From positions 1 to 64,000 of the forward strand of contig NZ_JALNUI010000005.1 in the NCBI RefSeq assembly GCF_026544205.1: a stretch of DNA of 64,000 nt. The letters are read 5' to 3'. The stretch is from Curtobacterium sp. GC_Cur_3 (GTDB taxonomy: Bacteria; Actinomycetota; Actinomycetes; Actinomycetales; Microbacteriaceae). The position numbers were made by a program, and so were the translations under genes. Below the pieces are notes generated by a model. It had not been told where the DNA came from. It searched no databases and saw nothing but the letters and a program-made list of their open reading frames with translations. Of this stretch, positions 8,137 to 16,715 are shown piece by piece (within the stretch, counting starts at the first letter, position 1; each line of letters begins with the position of its first letter).

Positions 8137-9612
8137 CTACTGCTCCCGGCGACCCACCCGGCTGTGGCTGCGGCTGTACCCGAAGTAGATCGCGAAGCCG
8201 ATGACGAGCCAGACGACGAAGCGGAGCCAGGTCTCGACCTCGAGGTTGAGCATCAGCCAGAAGCAGAGCACGGCGGACAGGATCGGGATCACGGGCGACC
8301 ACGGCACACGGAAGGACCGCGGTGCGTCCGGGCGCGACTTCCGCAGCACGATGATGCCGATCGACACGAGCACGAAGGCCGAGAGCGTGCCGATGTTGAT
8401 CAGGCCCTCGAGCTTCTCGACCGGCGTGAACCCGGCGAGCACCGCCACCACGATCCCGGCGATGAGCTGCACCCGGACGGGCGTCTGCGTCTTCGGGTTC
8501 GTGACCGAGAACCAGCGGGGCAGCAGCCCGTCGCGGCTCATCGAGAAGACGATGCGGGACAGGCCGAGGAGCAGCACCATCACGACGGTGGTCAGGCCGA
8601 TGAGCGACCCGATCGCGATGATGCCGGCGGCCCAGGGCAGTCCGACGATGTCGAAGGCGGAGGCCAGGGACGGGGCGTCCTCCTGCGCGAGCTGCTTGTA
8701 CGACACCATGCCCGTGATGACGATGCTCACGCCGACGTAGAGCAGCGTCACGATGCCGAGGCCGATGAAGATGCCGCGGGGCAGGGTCTTCTGCGGGTTC
8801 TCGGTCTCCTCGGCGCTGGTGGCGACGACGTCGAAGCCGATGAACGCGAAGAAGACCAGCGACGCGGCGGCGAGCAGCCCGAAGACGCCGTACTGCGCGG
8901 GCTCGGACCCCGTGGCGAAGGAGACGAGCGACTGGGTCCAGACGCTGCCCTCCGGGCCCTTCGACGGCTCGGCGGCGGGGATGAAGGGCGTGAAGTTCGC
9001 GGCCTTGACGAAGAACGCGCCGACCACGATGACGAAGAGGACGATCGCGACCTTGATGACGGTGATCACCGCGGACACGCGGCTGGACAGACGGGTGCCG
9101 AACGCGAGCAGCGCGGTGAAGACGCCCACGATGAGCACCGGGCCCCAGGTGAAGCCGATCGGCCCGATCGCGATGGTGCTCGGCAGGGTGATGCCGAACA
9201 CGTCGAACGCGGTGCTGAGGTAGATGCCCCAGTACTTCGCGATCACGGCGCTGGCCGTCAGGGTCTCGAGGATGAGGTCCCACCCGACGATCCACGCGAG
9301 CAGCTCGCCCATGGTGGCGTACGTGAAGGTGTACGCCGAGCCGGCGACGGGGATGGTCGAGGCGAACTCGGCGTAGCACATGATCGCCAGCCCGCACGTG
9401 ACGGCGGCGAGCAGGAACGACACGATGACGCCGGGGCCGGCGAAGTTCGCGGCGGCGTTCGCACCGACCGAGAAGATGCCGGCACCGACCGCCACGGCGA
9501 TGCCCATCGCGGCGATGTCGAAGGTCTTCAGGGAGCGCTTGAGCGAGCGGCCCTGTTCGTCGGCGTCGGCCAGCGAGGCCTCGATCGACTTCGTGCGGAG
9601 CAAGGATGCCAT
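8137..9612 (-). CDS. APC-superfamily amino-acid permease
   Basis: A 491-residue integral membrane transporter with about 12 hydrophobic segments, starting near residue 32 with the APC signature IAVAVGAGIFSVGANAA. It resembles the cationic amino-acid transporter group (YfnA-like), which moves amino acids by proton symport or exchange. A long second loop and an amphipathic C-terminus are present. Being next to lysE suggests amino-acid handling, but the genes are convergent and not one operon. A TACGCT hexamer at 9651-9656 could be the -10, giving a leader of about 30 bases. Confidence 0.9.
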   Translation of the reverse strand: MASLLRTKSIEASLADADEQGRSLKRSLKTFDIAAMGIAVAVGAGIFSVGANAAANFAGPGVIVSFLLAAVTCGLAIMCYAEFASTIPVAGSAYTFTYATMGELLAWIVGWDLILETLTASAVIAKYWGIYLSTAFDVFGITLPSTIAIGPIGFTWGPVLIVGVFTALLAFGTRLSSRVSAVITVIKVAIVLFVIVVGAFFVKAANFTPFIPAAEPSKGPEGSVWTQSLVSFATGSEPAQYGVFGLLAAASLVFFAFIGFDVVATSAEETENPQKTLPRGIFIGLGIVTLLYVGVSIVITGMVSYKQLAQEDAPSLASAFDIVGLPWAAGIIAIGSLIGLTTVVMVLLLGLSRIVFSMSRDGLLPRWFSVTNPKTQTPVRVQLIAGIVVAVLAGFTPVEKLEGLINIGTLSAFVLVSIGIIVLRKSRPDAPRSFRVPWSPVIPILSAVLCFWLMLNLEVETWLRFVVWLVIGFAIYFGYSRSHSRVGRREQ

Positions 9613-9737
9613 GGGGTCGTTCCCGTCATCGGCTGGCGTGGGACCCCGGAAGCGTAGTGGTGTCCCGACGCGGGGCGCAAACAGGTGACATGGGCGGGAT
9701 CGTGCGCGGCCGCGGCCCGGCCGGTGGCCGTCTCCAC

Positions 9738-9754
9738 CCGGACGGGAGGCTCGG
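9738..9754 (+). repeat. Dispersed 16-base motif copy (CCGGACGGGAGGCTCG)
   Basis: An exact copy of the dispersed motif, in the 148-base gap between the permease start and the end of the HAD gene. That gap holds no gene; the only other thing I see is the permease promoter. Confidence 0.8.
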
Positions 9755-9760
9755 CCCGGC

Positions 9761-10633
9761 TCAGGCGGACCGGCGCCAGTCCGCCAGGAACCGGGCTCCG
9801 GCCTCGTCGTGGATGACGCCGTCGGGAGCGGTGAGGACCGGGTACGGCGTCACCGGGACCCCGTCGGCCGGACGGACGTCGACGTGCGCCACGTCGTGGC
9901 CGTTCGCGTGCAGCCAGTCGGCCATCGCGTAGTCACTGCGGGAGTCGCCCATCGTGCGCCACGTCAGCGGGAGCTCGCCGTCCTCGGCCAGGAGCTCGAG
10001 CGAGCGCTCGGCGCCCATGTCCTTGCCGCTGCGGTCCGACTCGACGTCGGTGGAGATGATCGTGGGGTCGATCCGCCACTGCACGGCGCCGGACGCGTCG
10101 GGGCGGACGTCGTCGAGCCGTCGCACACCGAGGCCGCGCCGCACGAGTGCCGCCATCGCCTTCGCGTCGAACTCGGGCTGTCGTGCCAGGTACGTGGCGT
10201 TCGGGACCTCGACGCGCTGCTCGATCGACACCATCGCGCGCTTGGTCTCGTCGAAGAACACCAGGTCGGCGTACTCGTCGCGGACCAGCTCGCGCATCTC
10301 GTCGGCGTAGTCACGCGGGAGCGCCAGGTCCTCGGCGACGGTGACGTCGCCCATGCCGTCCTCGTACTGCGGGCCGATCGAGCACCAGACGGCGCCCTTC
10401 TCGCACACGGCGTGCACGCGGCCGCCGGGGGCGAGGCCACCGGCGAGCAGGGGTCCGACGACCTGCTCTCGGATGAAGGCGTCGCTCCGACCGGTGTTGA
10501 ACACGACCGGGATCCCCTCGGCGGCGAGCGCGATGAGGTCGTCGATGATGCTGGGGATCGCGATGGTGCGGGAGACGGGACTGGCGATGGGGCCGTCGAC
10601 GTCCAGGAGGAGTCCGAGTCGGGGTGCGCTCAC
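9761..10633 (-). CDS. HAD-superfamily hydrolase
   Basis: A 290-residue phosphatase-like protein of the haloacid dehalogenase superfamily. Motif I is DVDGP (Asp11 and Asp13), motif II is the Thr in FNTGRSD near residue 50, the Lys of motif III is in SGKDMGAE, and motif IV is GDSRSDYAMAD near residue 240. The cap position and length are those of the class IIB (Cof-like, sucrose/trehalose-phosphatase) group, so a sugar phosphate is a plausible substrate. The GTG at 10633 is preferred because the catalytic motif begins at once and longer frames run into the neighbour. Confidence 0.82.
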   Translation of the reverse strand: MSAPRLGLLLDVDGPIASPVSRTIAIPSIIDDLIALAAEGIPVVFNTGRSDAFIREQVVGPLLAGGLAPGGRVHAVCEKGAVWCSIGPQYEDGMGDVTVAEDLALPRDYADEMRELVRDEYADLVFFDETKRAMVSIEQRVEVPNATYLARQPEFDAKAMAALVRRGLGVRRLDDVRPDASGAVQWRIDPTIISTDVESDRSGKDMGAERSLELLAEDGELPLTWRTMGDSRSDYAMADWLHANGHDVAHVDVRPADGVPVTPYPVLTAPDGVIHDEAGARFLADWRRSA

Positions 10634-10682
10634 GGGTCCATCCTCGCAGCACCGTGGGCCGCGGTGGGCGTCCGCCGCGGGG

Positions 10683-11492
10683 TCAGTGCTGCGCCGTCCG
10701 GACGCGGTCGAGCAGGGCGGCGAGGGCCTCGGCGTCGGGGACGTGCCCCTGCCCGGGGACGACGGTGTGGTCGGATCCCGGGATCGCCTCGGCCGCGGCA
10801 CGGGCAGCGGGACCCATCCAGTCCGGGGACTCGGTGCCCGAGGCGACGAGCACGGGGACGCCGACCGAGGAGAGCACCCGCTCGGGGATCGCGAGACCGT
10901 TGAGCATGCGGACGTCCCGCGGGAGCACGTGCGCGTCGGCGAGCAGGGCACGCCACAGCGCCGGCTTCAGGCGGACGCCGGCGATCTGCCCCATCGGGAT
11001 GCCGAGCACCTGCGCCAGGAACGCCCGCACGGCGGCACCACGGCGACCGGCCGCGACGTGTTCGTCGAGCGTGTCTGCGAAGACGACGTCCTCGGCGTGG
11101 GGGTCGACGCTCGCGCGGTACGGCGGTTCCCACAGCAGGGCGCCGTCGAGGGGGACGCCGGCCGCGATGCCGTGCAGCACCACGCCCACGCCGACGCAGA
11201 CCCCGAGGCCGGTGACCGGTCCGTCGACGCTCTCGACGACGGCACGGAGGTCGTCGGACTCCCGCTCGATCGTCCACGGGTCGGTGTCGCCGCTCGCGCC
11301 CCGGCCACGACGGTCGTACGTGACGACCGTGTGCCGTTCCGCGAGGACGCGGGAGACGGCCTGGATGTACGGGGTGCCGCGGTGGTCGAACGCACCGGCT
11401 GCCACGACGACGGCGGGGCCGCTGCCCGCCTCGGTCACCGCGATGGGTGTGCCGTCGGCGGAGGTGACCGTTCGGTCGACGGGAGCGTGCAT
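10683..11492 (-). CDS. Alpha/beta hydrolase with a cysteine nucleophile elbow
   Basis: A 269-residue alpha/beta-hydrolase fold protein. The oxyanion/strand region YDRRGRGASGD at 59-69 is typical. The nucleophile elbow reads G97-V-C99-V-G101, so the usual Ser is Cys; Asp224 (in ESPDW) and His250 (in GQGHVPD) complete a Cys-Asp-His triad. Cys nucleophiles are known in dienelactone hydrolases, but the rest looks like the ordinary hydrolase/haloperoxidase-like group. Substrate unknown. A hairpin at 11582-11619 separates it from the upstream ogt gene. Confidence 0.85.
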   Translation of the reverse strand: MHAPVDRTVTSADGTPIAVTEAGSGPAVVVAAGAFDHRGTPYIQAVSRVLAERHTVVTYDRRGRGASGDTDPWTIERESDDLRAVVESVDGPVTGLGVCVGVGVVLHGIAAGVPLDGALLWEPPYRASVDPHAEDVVFADTLDEHVAAGRRGAAVRAFLAQVLGIPMGQIAGVRLKPALWRALLADAHVLPRDVRMLNGLAIPERVLSSVGVPVLVASGTESPDWMGPAARAAAEAIPGSDHTVVPGQGHVPDAEALAALLDRVRTAQH

Positions 11493-11581
11493 GGGGTCCT
11501 TCGAGGTGTGTCGACGAGGCTGCGTCGGGCCCTCGACTGGGCCGTGCGGATGTCGGTGGTCCGAGTGTGACAGTTCGCAAA

Positions 11582-11619
11582 CGGTACGTCTCCCCCCGCT
11601 TCCAGGGGCAGACGTACCG
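11582..11619 (-). terminator. Hairpin terminator after ogt
   Basis: Arms CGGTACGTCT (11582-11591) and AGACGTACCG (11610-11619) are perfectly complementary, with an inner CCCC/GGGG pairing. It follows the ogt stop on the minus strand and precedes the hydrolase gene. There is no T tract. Confidence 0.65.
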
Positions 11620-11651
11620 CTCGGCCCCTCGACGCGGGTGGTACCGCGGGC

Positions 11652-12170
11652 TCAGCGCTGGACGAGCGCGGTGGTGCCCACGGCCTCCCGTTCGAGCAGG
11701 GAGCGCTTGACGTCGAGCCCCCACGCGAACCCGCCGAGTGAGCCGTCGGACCGGAGGACCCGGTGGCACGGCACGAACAACGCCGGGGCGTTCCGGGCGC
11801 AGACGCTCGCCGCCGCCCGCACGGCGTCCGGTCGGCCCATCGCCGCCGCGAGCTCGGTGTACGTCAGGGTCGACCCCGCGGGGATCAGGCGGAGCTGCCG
11901 CCAGCCCTCGGTCGAGAGCTCGGTGCCGACCTGGCGCACCGGGACGTGCATCGCCGGTTCGATGTCCCCGGCGTAGAAGGCATCGACAGCCTCGGCTGAG
12001 GACACCGTGCCCGTGGACACGTGCGCGGGCCGGTGCTGCGCGGGGATGCGAGCCAGGATGCGGTCGAACGAGTCGGTCCAGCCCGAGGCGAGCACGCGCC
12101 CCTGCAGGTCTTCGAGCACGGTGAAGGACCCGTCGGGGGTGTGGAGTGTGGAGATCACGGCGTCGGTCAT
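11652..12170 (-). CDS. ogt: Methylated-DNA-protein cysteine S-methyltransferase
   Basis: A 172-residue suicide repair protein that takes the alkyl group from O6-alkylguanine onto its own cysteine. The active site VPCHR has Cys135; the helix-turn-helix DNA-binding region (TYTELAAAMGRPDAVRAA) precedes it, with the Arg finger at 118. The ATG overlaps the TGA of the upstream Ada-AlkA gene (ATGA), so the two are translationally coupled and together cover O6-alkyl and N-alkyl damage. The length fits the Ogt/AdaB family. Confidence 0.95.
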   Translation of the reverse strand: MTDAVISTLHTPDGSFTVLEDLQGRVLASGWTDSFDRILARIPAQHRPAHVSTGTVSSAEAVDAFYAGDIEPAMHVPVRQVGTELSTEGWRQLRLIPAGSTLTYTELAAAMGRPDAVRAAASVCARNAPALFVPCHRVLRSDGSLGGFAWGLDVKRSLLEREAVGTTALVQR

Positions 12171-13717
12171 GGGGTGTCCTTCCGGGAGTTCGTGTGGGCG
12201 GCACGAGCGGCTGCCGTCGCGCGGTCGACGATCGGCCGCCAGCAGTGCATCGTGAGGTAGCTCCGCCAGGGCGCCACCTGCTCCGACCATAGGGAGAGCT
12301 CACGCGCCCCACCGGGCAGCCCGAGTTCCTGTGCACCGTTCCGCACGGCGAGGTCGCTGTGGAGGAACACGTCCGGGTGGTGCCGGACCCGGAGCGCGAC
12401 GTAGTCCGCCGTCCACGGCCCGATGCCCTTGACGGCGAGGAGCCCGCCGCGGAGCTCGTCGAGCGACTGTCCGCCGTGCACGACCAACGAACCGTCGGCC
12501 AGTGCCCCCGCGACCCGGATGATCGTGTCCACGCGGGCAGCCGGCCCGCGCAGGACCTCGTGTCCCGACGCGGCGATGACGGCGGCGGACGGGAAGAGGA
12601 GTCCGTCCTGGGCGATCGCCGCGGGCGCCGGAGCTCCGAGCGCCGCGACCAGCCGCGTCTGCGCCGTCCGGGCAGCTGCGACGGACACCTGTTGGCCGAT
12701 CAGGGTACGGAACACGATCTCGTGCGCGTCCACCGCACCCGGCAGTCGGAGCCCTGGGACACGGGCGACGGCAGGGGCCAGCGCGGGCACGGACCCGAGG
12801 ACGGCGTCCACCGCGACCGGGTCGGCGTCGAGGTCGAACAGCGCCCGCACCCGTGCGACGAGCGTCGGCAGGTCGCCGAGGTCCGTGACCCGCACGGTCA
12901 GGTCGATGCCGGCCCTGGGGCCGGCCGCGTCGGCAACGGCGGCCGACGCGCGGAACCAGCCAGGGCCTCCCGGCAGGTCGACGAGCCGCTCGTAGGCGAT
13001 GACGACACCGGCATCGGAGGTGACCACCCGCTCCAGGCCGGCGAGAGCATGCAGTGCGTGCCAGTCGAGCAGGCCCTGCGCATCGAACGGCGCGCGTGCC
13101 GGCAGGTGCACGTGCAGGCCGCCGTCGGGGGCGGGGAGCTCGCGACGGCGGGCGCGGAGTGCCGTCGGGGTGAGCGCGAAGACCTCGCGCACGGTGTCGT
13201 TGAACTGGCGCACGCTCGTGAAGCCCGCGGCGAAGGCGACGTCGGCGATCGGCAGGTCGGAGGAGGTCAGCAGCGTGCGTGCGGTCTGCGCACGGTGCGC
13301 CCGGCTGAGGGCCTTCGGTCCGGCGCCGAGCTCCTCCGTCAGGATGCGGCCGAGCTGTCGTTCGGAGTAGCCGACGCGTGCGGCGAGGCCGGGCACGCCC
13401 TCCCGCTCGACGACGCCGTCGAGGACCAGGCGCATGGCGCGGCCGGCGACGTCCTCGCGCAGGTCCCACTCGGGGCTGCCGGGGGTCGCTTCGGGCAGGC
13501 AGCGCTTGCACGCGCGGAAGCCGGCGAGGTGTGCCGCGGCGCTCGTCCGGTAGAAGGTGACGCCCGTCGAGCGCGGGGTGCGCGCGGGGCAGCTCGGCCG
13601 GCAGTAGATGCCCGTCGAGTGCACGGCGGTGACGAACTGGCCGTCGAACCGGGCGTCGCGCGAGGCGGCGATGCGGTGGCGCTCGGCGTGCAGCGCGTCG
13701 GGGTCCGGGGTGGCCAT
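12167..13717 (-). CDS. Ada-AlkA fusion: alkylation-response regulator and 3-methyladenine DNA glycosylase
   Basis: A 516-residue fusion. Residues 1-80 are the Ada zinc domain with Cys39, Cys43, Cys70 and Cys73; Cys39 is the expected methyl acceptor from phosphotriesters. Residues 90-190 hold an AraC-type double helix-turn-helix (IADVAFAAGFTSVRQFN). Residues 200-510 are AlkA: an N-terminal domain, the helix-hairpin-helix VKGIGPWTADY, and catalytic Asp455. So one protein senses methylation and excises N3/N7-alkylpurines. Similar AdaA-AlkA fusions are known in mycobacteria. It is coupled to ogt downstream and probably activates its own promoter. Start ATG 13717 chosen for the domain start; longer frames run antisense into the repeat region. 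Confidence 0.94.
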   Translation of the reverse strand: MATPDPDALHAERHRIAASRDARFDGQFVTAVHSTGIYCRPSCPARTPRSTGVTFYRTSAAAHLAGFRACKRCLPEATPGSPEWDLREDVAGRAMRLVLDGVVEREGVPGLAARVGYSERQLGRILTEELGAGPKALSRAHRAQTARTLLTSSDLPIADVAFAAGFTSVRQFNDTVREVFALTPTALRARRRELPAPDGGLHVHLPARAPFDAQGLLDWHALHALAGLERVVTSDAGVVIAYERLVDLPGGPGWFRASAAVADAAGPRAGIDLTVRVTDLGDLPTLVARVRALFDLDADPVAVDAVLGSVPALAPAVARVPGLRLPGAVDAHEIVFRTLIGQQVSVAAARTAQTRLVAALGAPAPAAIAQDGLLFPSAAVIAASGHEVLRGPAARVDTIIRVAGALADGSLVVHGGQSLDELRGGLLAVKGIGPWTADYVALRVRHHPDVFLHSDLAVRNGAQELGLPGGARELSLWSEQVAPWRSYLTMHCWRPIVDRATAAARAAHTNSRKDTP

Positions 13718-13798
13718 GCCGTCAGCCTGACACGGGCCACCGTCACGGACTGGCGGGAATCGGACGGGGCGGTGGCGGTCGCGTCGCGCGTCGCACGT

Positions 13799-13913
13799 CG
13801 CACGGTGCGCGGGCGTCCGCCCGGTGCGAGGTTGGCCACTCGGTGCGGTGCGATGAACTCGCACGGAGTGGTCGAGCTCGCACGACTCCGGGCAGTGGCG
13901 CGGTGCTGTGTCC
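13799..13913. repeat. Palindromic interspersed repeat, family 2, copy A
   Basis: The 255-base gap between ada-alkA and the MOSC gene holds a repeat with arms GTGCGAGGTTGGCCACTC and GAGTGGTCGAGCTCGCAC (imperfect inverse of each other). About 50 bases of the same element recur at 56929-57018. At its end, CGCGGTGCTGTGTCC matches 15 bases of family 1 copy A. Confidence 0.75.
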
Positions 13914-13941
13914 TCGGCGCGGTTCGGCCAAGCGCACCGTG

Positions 13942-13965
13942 CCGGACGGGAGGCTCGGTTACGGT
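13942..13965 (+). promoter_or_regulatory. Dispersed motif next to the leaderless MOSC promoter
   Basis: CCGGACGGGAGGCTCG (13942-13957) abuts a TACGGT hexamer (13960-13965) that ends 7 bases before the MOSC ATG. The motif therefore occupies the -10 upstream edge of a probable leaderless promoter. Confidence 0.5.
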
Positions 13966-13972
13966 CGTCCGC

Positions 13973-14542
13973 ATGGCTCCCGGTCCCGACGCGGTCGCCC
14001 CCACCGCGCTGGGGCACGTCACGCACGTCGAGATCGCGCTCCTCCAGGTGGCGCGCCGACACCGCTACGAGGGCCGACCCGCCGACGGCGCGCTGCCGTC
14101 GGACGAGGACGAACTGCGCGACCGGGTCGAACTCCGCGCCGGGCTGGGGATCGTCGGCGACCGGTACTTCGCCGCGCGGGCGCACGTCCACGCCTCGGTC
14201 ACCGTGATCGGCCTCGAAGCACTCGAGGACGTCGGCCGCACGCTCGATGTCGACCTCGACCCCACGCGCACCCGTCGCAACGTCTACCTGCGCGGCGTCG
14301 ACGTCGAGGCCCTCCGCGGGGAGCCCTTCTCGCTCGACTCCGGCCAGGGGCCCGCGCTGTTCCAGGGGTACCGGCCCGCGAACCCCTGCGCCTGGATGGA
14401 TCACGAGATCGCGCCGGGTGCGTTCCAGGCGATGCGCGGACGGGGCGGGGTGCGGTGCGACCCCGAGTCCGACGGCGTGCTGAGCCTCGGACCCGCGGTG
14501 CTCCGCACGGCCCGCCCCGTGCCCGTTCCTGCGGCGCGCTAG
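13973..14542 (+). CDS. MOSC-domain protein
   Basis: A 189-residue single-domain MOSC (molybdenum cofactor sulfurase C-terminal) protein. Family signs are GIVGDRY at 59-65, RRNVYLRG at 101-108 and the conserved Cys139 in NPCAWMD. MOSC proteins bind molybdenum cofactor or use sulfur/thiol chemistry, as in YiiM and mARC-type reductases. No partner reductase is next to it, so the substrate is open. The start is set by the leaderless promoter 7 bases upstream. The stop TAG overlaps the convergent PfpI stop by 4 bases. Confidence 0.87.
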   Translation: MAPGPDAVAPTALGHVTHVEIALLQVARRHRYEGRPADGALPSDEDELRDRVELRAGLGIVGDRYFAARAHVHASVTVIGLEALEDVGRTLDVDLDPTRTRRNVYLRGVDVEALRGEPFSLDSGQGPALFQGYRPANPCAWMDHEIAPGAFQAMRGRGGVRCDPESDGVLSLGPAVLRTARPVPVPAAR

Positions 14543-15099
14543 GCGGAGGCGCCGGTGAGCGACGCCTCGATCGCGTCGACGAACGCCGGCAGGTCGTCCG
14601 GCGTGCGCGAGGTGATCAGCGTGCCCTTGGTGTCGTCGACCTGGACCTCCTGGTCGACCCACTCGGCGCCGGCGTTGCGGACGTCGGTCTGCAGCGACGG
14701 GTAGGACGTGATCGTGCGGCCCTGCAGGACGCCGGCCTCGACCAGGGTCCACGGACCGTGGCAGATCGCGGCGACGGGCTTGCCGGCCTCGGTGAAGCTC
14801 GTGGCCAGGCGCACGGCGGACTTGTCGAGCCGCAGGTTGTCGGCGTTGATGGTGCCGCCGGGGATGACCAGGGCGTCGAAGTCGCCCGCCGAGACGGTCG
14901 CGAGGGTGGTGTCGGGGTCGACCGTCTTGCCCGGGTCCTTGTCACCGACCAGCGTCTGGATGGTGTCGGTCTCCTGGGCCGCGACGGTCACCGAGGCTCC
15001 GCGCGCCCGGAGCTGGTCGACCGGGACGACGATCTCGTCCTGCTCCACGCCGTAGTTCGTCGCGATGACGAGGATCTTCTTGCCGTCGAGGGTTGCCAT
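14539..15099 (-). CDS. DJ-1/PfpI-family protein (YhbO/PfpI type)
   Basis: A 186-residue class I glutamine amidotransferase-like protein. The nucleophile elbow is AICHGPW with Cys113-His114, and the partner acidic segment is in the N-terminal half. It falls in the PfpI/YhbO branch, described as intracellular protease, chaperone or deglycase/glyoxalase acting on stress-damaged proteins; the exact activity is disputed. The ATG at 15099 has a clear GGAAGGAG ribosome site 5 bases upstream. It follows a HAD phosphatase on the same strand by 119 bases, a gap in which I see no gene. Confidence 0.9.
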   Translation of the reverse strand: MATLDGKKILVIATNYGVEQDEIVVPVDQLRARGASVTVAAQETDTIQTLVGDKDPGKTVDPDTTLATVSAGDFDALVIPGGTINADNLRLDKSAVRLATSFTEAGKPVAAICHGPWTLVEAGVLQGRTITSYPSLQTDVRNAGAEWVDQEVQVDDTKGTLITSRTPDDLPAFVDAIEASLTGASA

Positions 15100-15218
15100 G
15101 ACTGCTCCTTCCACGAGCCGGGGTCTCCGGCTGCGCGGTCCACGGTCGTCGTCGTCCGCTGGGCACCGGTTCAGCCCTGCGCTCCCTGCGCACCCGGGCG
15201 TCCCGCGGCGGCCGGGCC

Positions 15219-15872
15219 TCAGCCGCGGATGCGGAACGCGGTGCCCTCGGGCGTGACCTCGACGCCGTCGAAGCCGTGGACGCGCGGGATCCCGACCGTG
15301 ACGTCGGCCTCGAGCGTCCCGACGACCACCGTCGTCGCTCCGGAGGCGATCGCGGACTCGACACCCGCAGGGGCGTCCTCGAAGGCGAGGCAGTCCGTCG
15401 CCGCCAGGCCGAGCAGTTCGGCGCCGCGGAGGTACCCGTCCGGGTGCGGCTTGCCGTTCTCGATGTCCTCGGAGGTGACGACCACGTCCGGCACGGCAAC
15501 ACCCGCGGCACGCATCCGGTTGAGCGCGAGGTCACGCGGCGCACTGGTCACCAGTGCCACGGGGACGCCGGCGTCGACCAGGCGCTGCACGAACGCCGCT
15601 GCTCCGGGGACCTCGACGATGCCGTGGGTGTTCTCGACCTCGTCGGCGACGAGCTCGTCTGCCAGTCGGCGCTGCTCGGCGGGGTCGAGGTCGGGCAGGA
15701 AGTGCGCGACGGTGTCGATCGTCTGGCGCCCGTGCGAGAACGCCAGGATCGTCGACGGTGCGAGGTCGTGCGCAGCGCCGAAGCGGCCCCACGCTCCTTC
15801 AACGACCGAGGTGGAGTCCACGAGCGTCCCGTCCATGTCGAAGAGGACCCCGGACGCCACGATGTCGATCAC
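15219..15872 (-). CDS. HAD-IA family sugar/polyol phosphatase
   Basis: A 217-residue HAD hydrolase with a small helical C1 cap. Motif I is FDMDGTLVDS (Asp12, Asp14), motif II the Ser in VTSAPRD, and motifs III/IV are KPHPDGY and FEDAPAG. This set matches 2-deoxyglucose-6-phosphate/glycerol-3-phosphate phosphatases (YfbT, Gpp-like), which dephosphorylate small sugar or polyol phosphates. The GTG start is supported by TAGGGT ending 7 bases upstream. Substrate not determinable. Confidence 0.88.
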   Translation of the reverse strand: MIDIVASGVLFDMDGTLVDSTSVVEGAWGRFGAAHDLAPSTILAFSHGRQTIDTVAHFLPDLDPAEQRRLADELVADEVENTHGIVEVPGAAAFVQRLVDAGVPVALVTSAPRDLALNRMRAAGVAVPDVVVTSEDIENGKPHPDGYLRGAELLGLAATDCLAFEDAPAGVESAIASGATTVVVGTLEADVTVGIPRVHGFDGVEVTPEGTAFRIRG

Positions 15873-15879
15873 GTGCCCG

Positions 15880-15885
15880 ACCCTA
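15880..15885 (-). promoter_or_regulatory. -10 element for the leaderless HAD gene
   Basis: TAGGGT on the minus strand, 7 bases before the GTG at 15872. Confidence 0.5.
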
Positions 15886-15920
15886 CCGGCCAGGGGGACA
15901 GCGCGAGGATGCGGCCCACC

Positions 15921-16715
15921 TCACCGCGAGCGGACGTACCTCGTCAGCAGCAGGTCGCCCTCGCCGCGCAGCACGTGCGCCAGCCGCATCCGCCGCAGCT
16001 CCGAGGAGGACCCGCGCACGATGCGGGGACCCTCGCCGCCCTCGAGCGACGGGTCCACCGACAGGCACAGCTCGTCGACGAGGTCCGCCGCGACGAGCGA
16101 CCCCAGGAACGACGGCCCGCCCTCGCAGTGGATGCGCGCGAGGCCCCGGGACACCAGGGCCTCCCGCACGAGCCCGACGTCGACCGAGTCCGTCCCGCAG
16201 GACACGACGTCGGCCACGGCGGACAGGGCCTCGCGCGCGGCGGGGTCGGCCGCGTCGGAGGTCAGCACCAGCGGACGGACGGGGGCGTCGGTGAACACGG
16301 ACGACGCGGGGTCGAGCGACAGCGACCCGGTGACGATCGCGAACACGGGGTGGTCCGGCAGGCCGTGCTCGCGCCGCCAGGTGACGTCGGCGTCGTGCAG
16401 GCGCATCGGCCCGTAGCCCTCGTCGCGGACGGTGCCGGCGGCGACGAGCACGACGTCGGCGACCCGGCGGAGCAGGTCGAACACCCGCAGGTCGTCCGGC
16501 CCGCCGAGCGATCCGGTGACGCCGGCGGCCGACGCGGCGCCGTCCAGCGTGCTGACGAAGTTGACCCGGATCCAGCCGGCGGCCGACGCGTCGGAGCCGA
16601 CCCGGGCCTCCTGTCCGGCACCCGACCCGACCGCAGTCGGAGCCGGCGCCGCGCTGTACAGGGCGACCAGGTCGTCGTCGGACAGGTCCGCGACGGACGG
16701 GGGCAGCAGGTTCAC
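15921..16715 (-). CDS. RibD C-terminal-like (dihydrofolate reductase-fold) reductase
   Basis: A 264-residue NADPH reductase of the RibD C-terminal family. Residues 45-75 hold the strand and loop WIRVNFVSTLDGAAS, and CEGGPSFLGSL near 195 is the typical cofactor/substrate glycine segment. In riboflavin synthesis this fold reduces the deaminated pyrimidine; free-standing actinobacterial copies have also been found to substitute for dihydrofolate reductase. The GTG overlaps the folP stop (GTGA), so it is coupled to folE-folP, which favours a pterin/folate-related role over riboflavin. There is no RibD deaminase domain. Confidence 0.85.
   Translation of the reverse strand: MNLLPPSVADLSDDDLVALYSAAPAPTAVGSGAGQEARVGSDASAAGWIRVNFVSTLDGAASAAGVTGSLGGPDDLRVFDLLRRVADVVLVAAGTVRDEGYGPMRLHDADVTWRREHGLPDHPVFAIVTGSLSLDPASSVFTDAPVRPLVLTSDAADPAAREALSAVADVVSCGTDSVDVGLVREALVSRGLARIHCEGGPSFLGSLVAADLVDELCLSVDPSLEGGEGPRIVRGSSSELRRMRLAHVLRGEGDLLLTRYVRSR

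Noticed and set aside
7358..8188. Long alternative frame over lysE with Pro-Glu-Gln repeats
   Set aside because: It is the other frame of the 9-base repeat and of the GC-rich lysE gene; it has no start signal and composition typical of a shadow frame.
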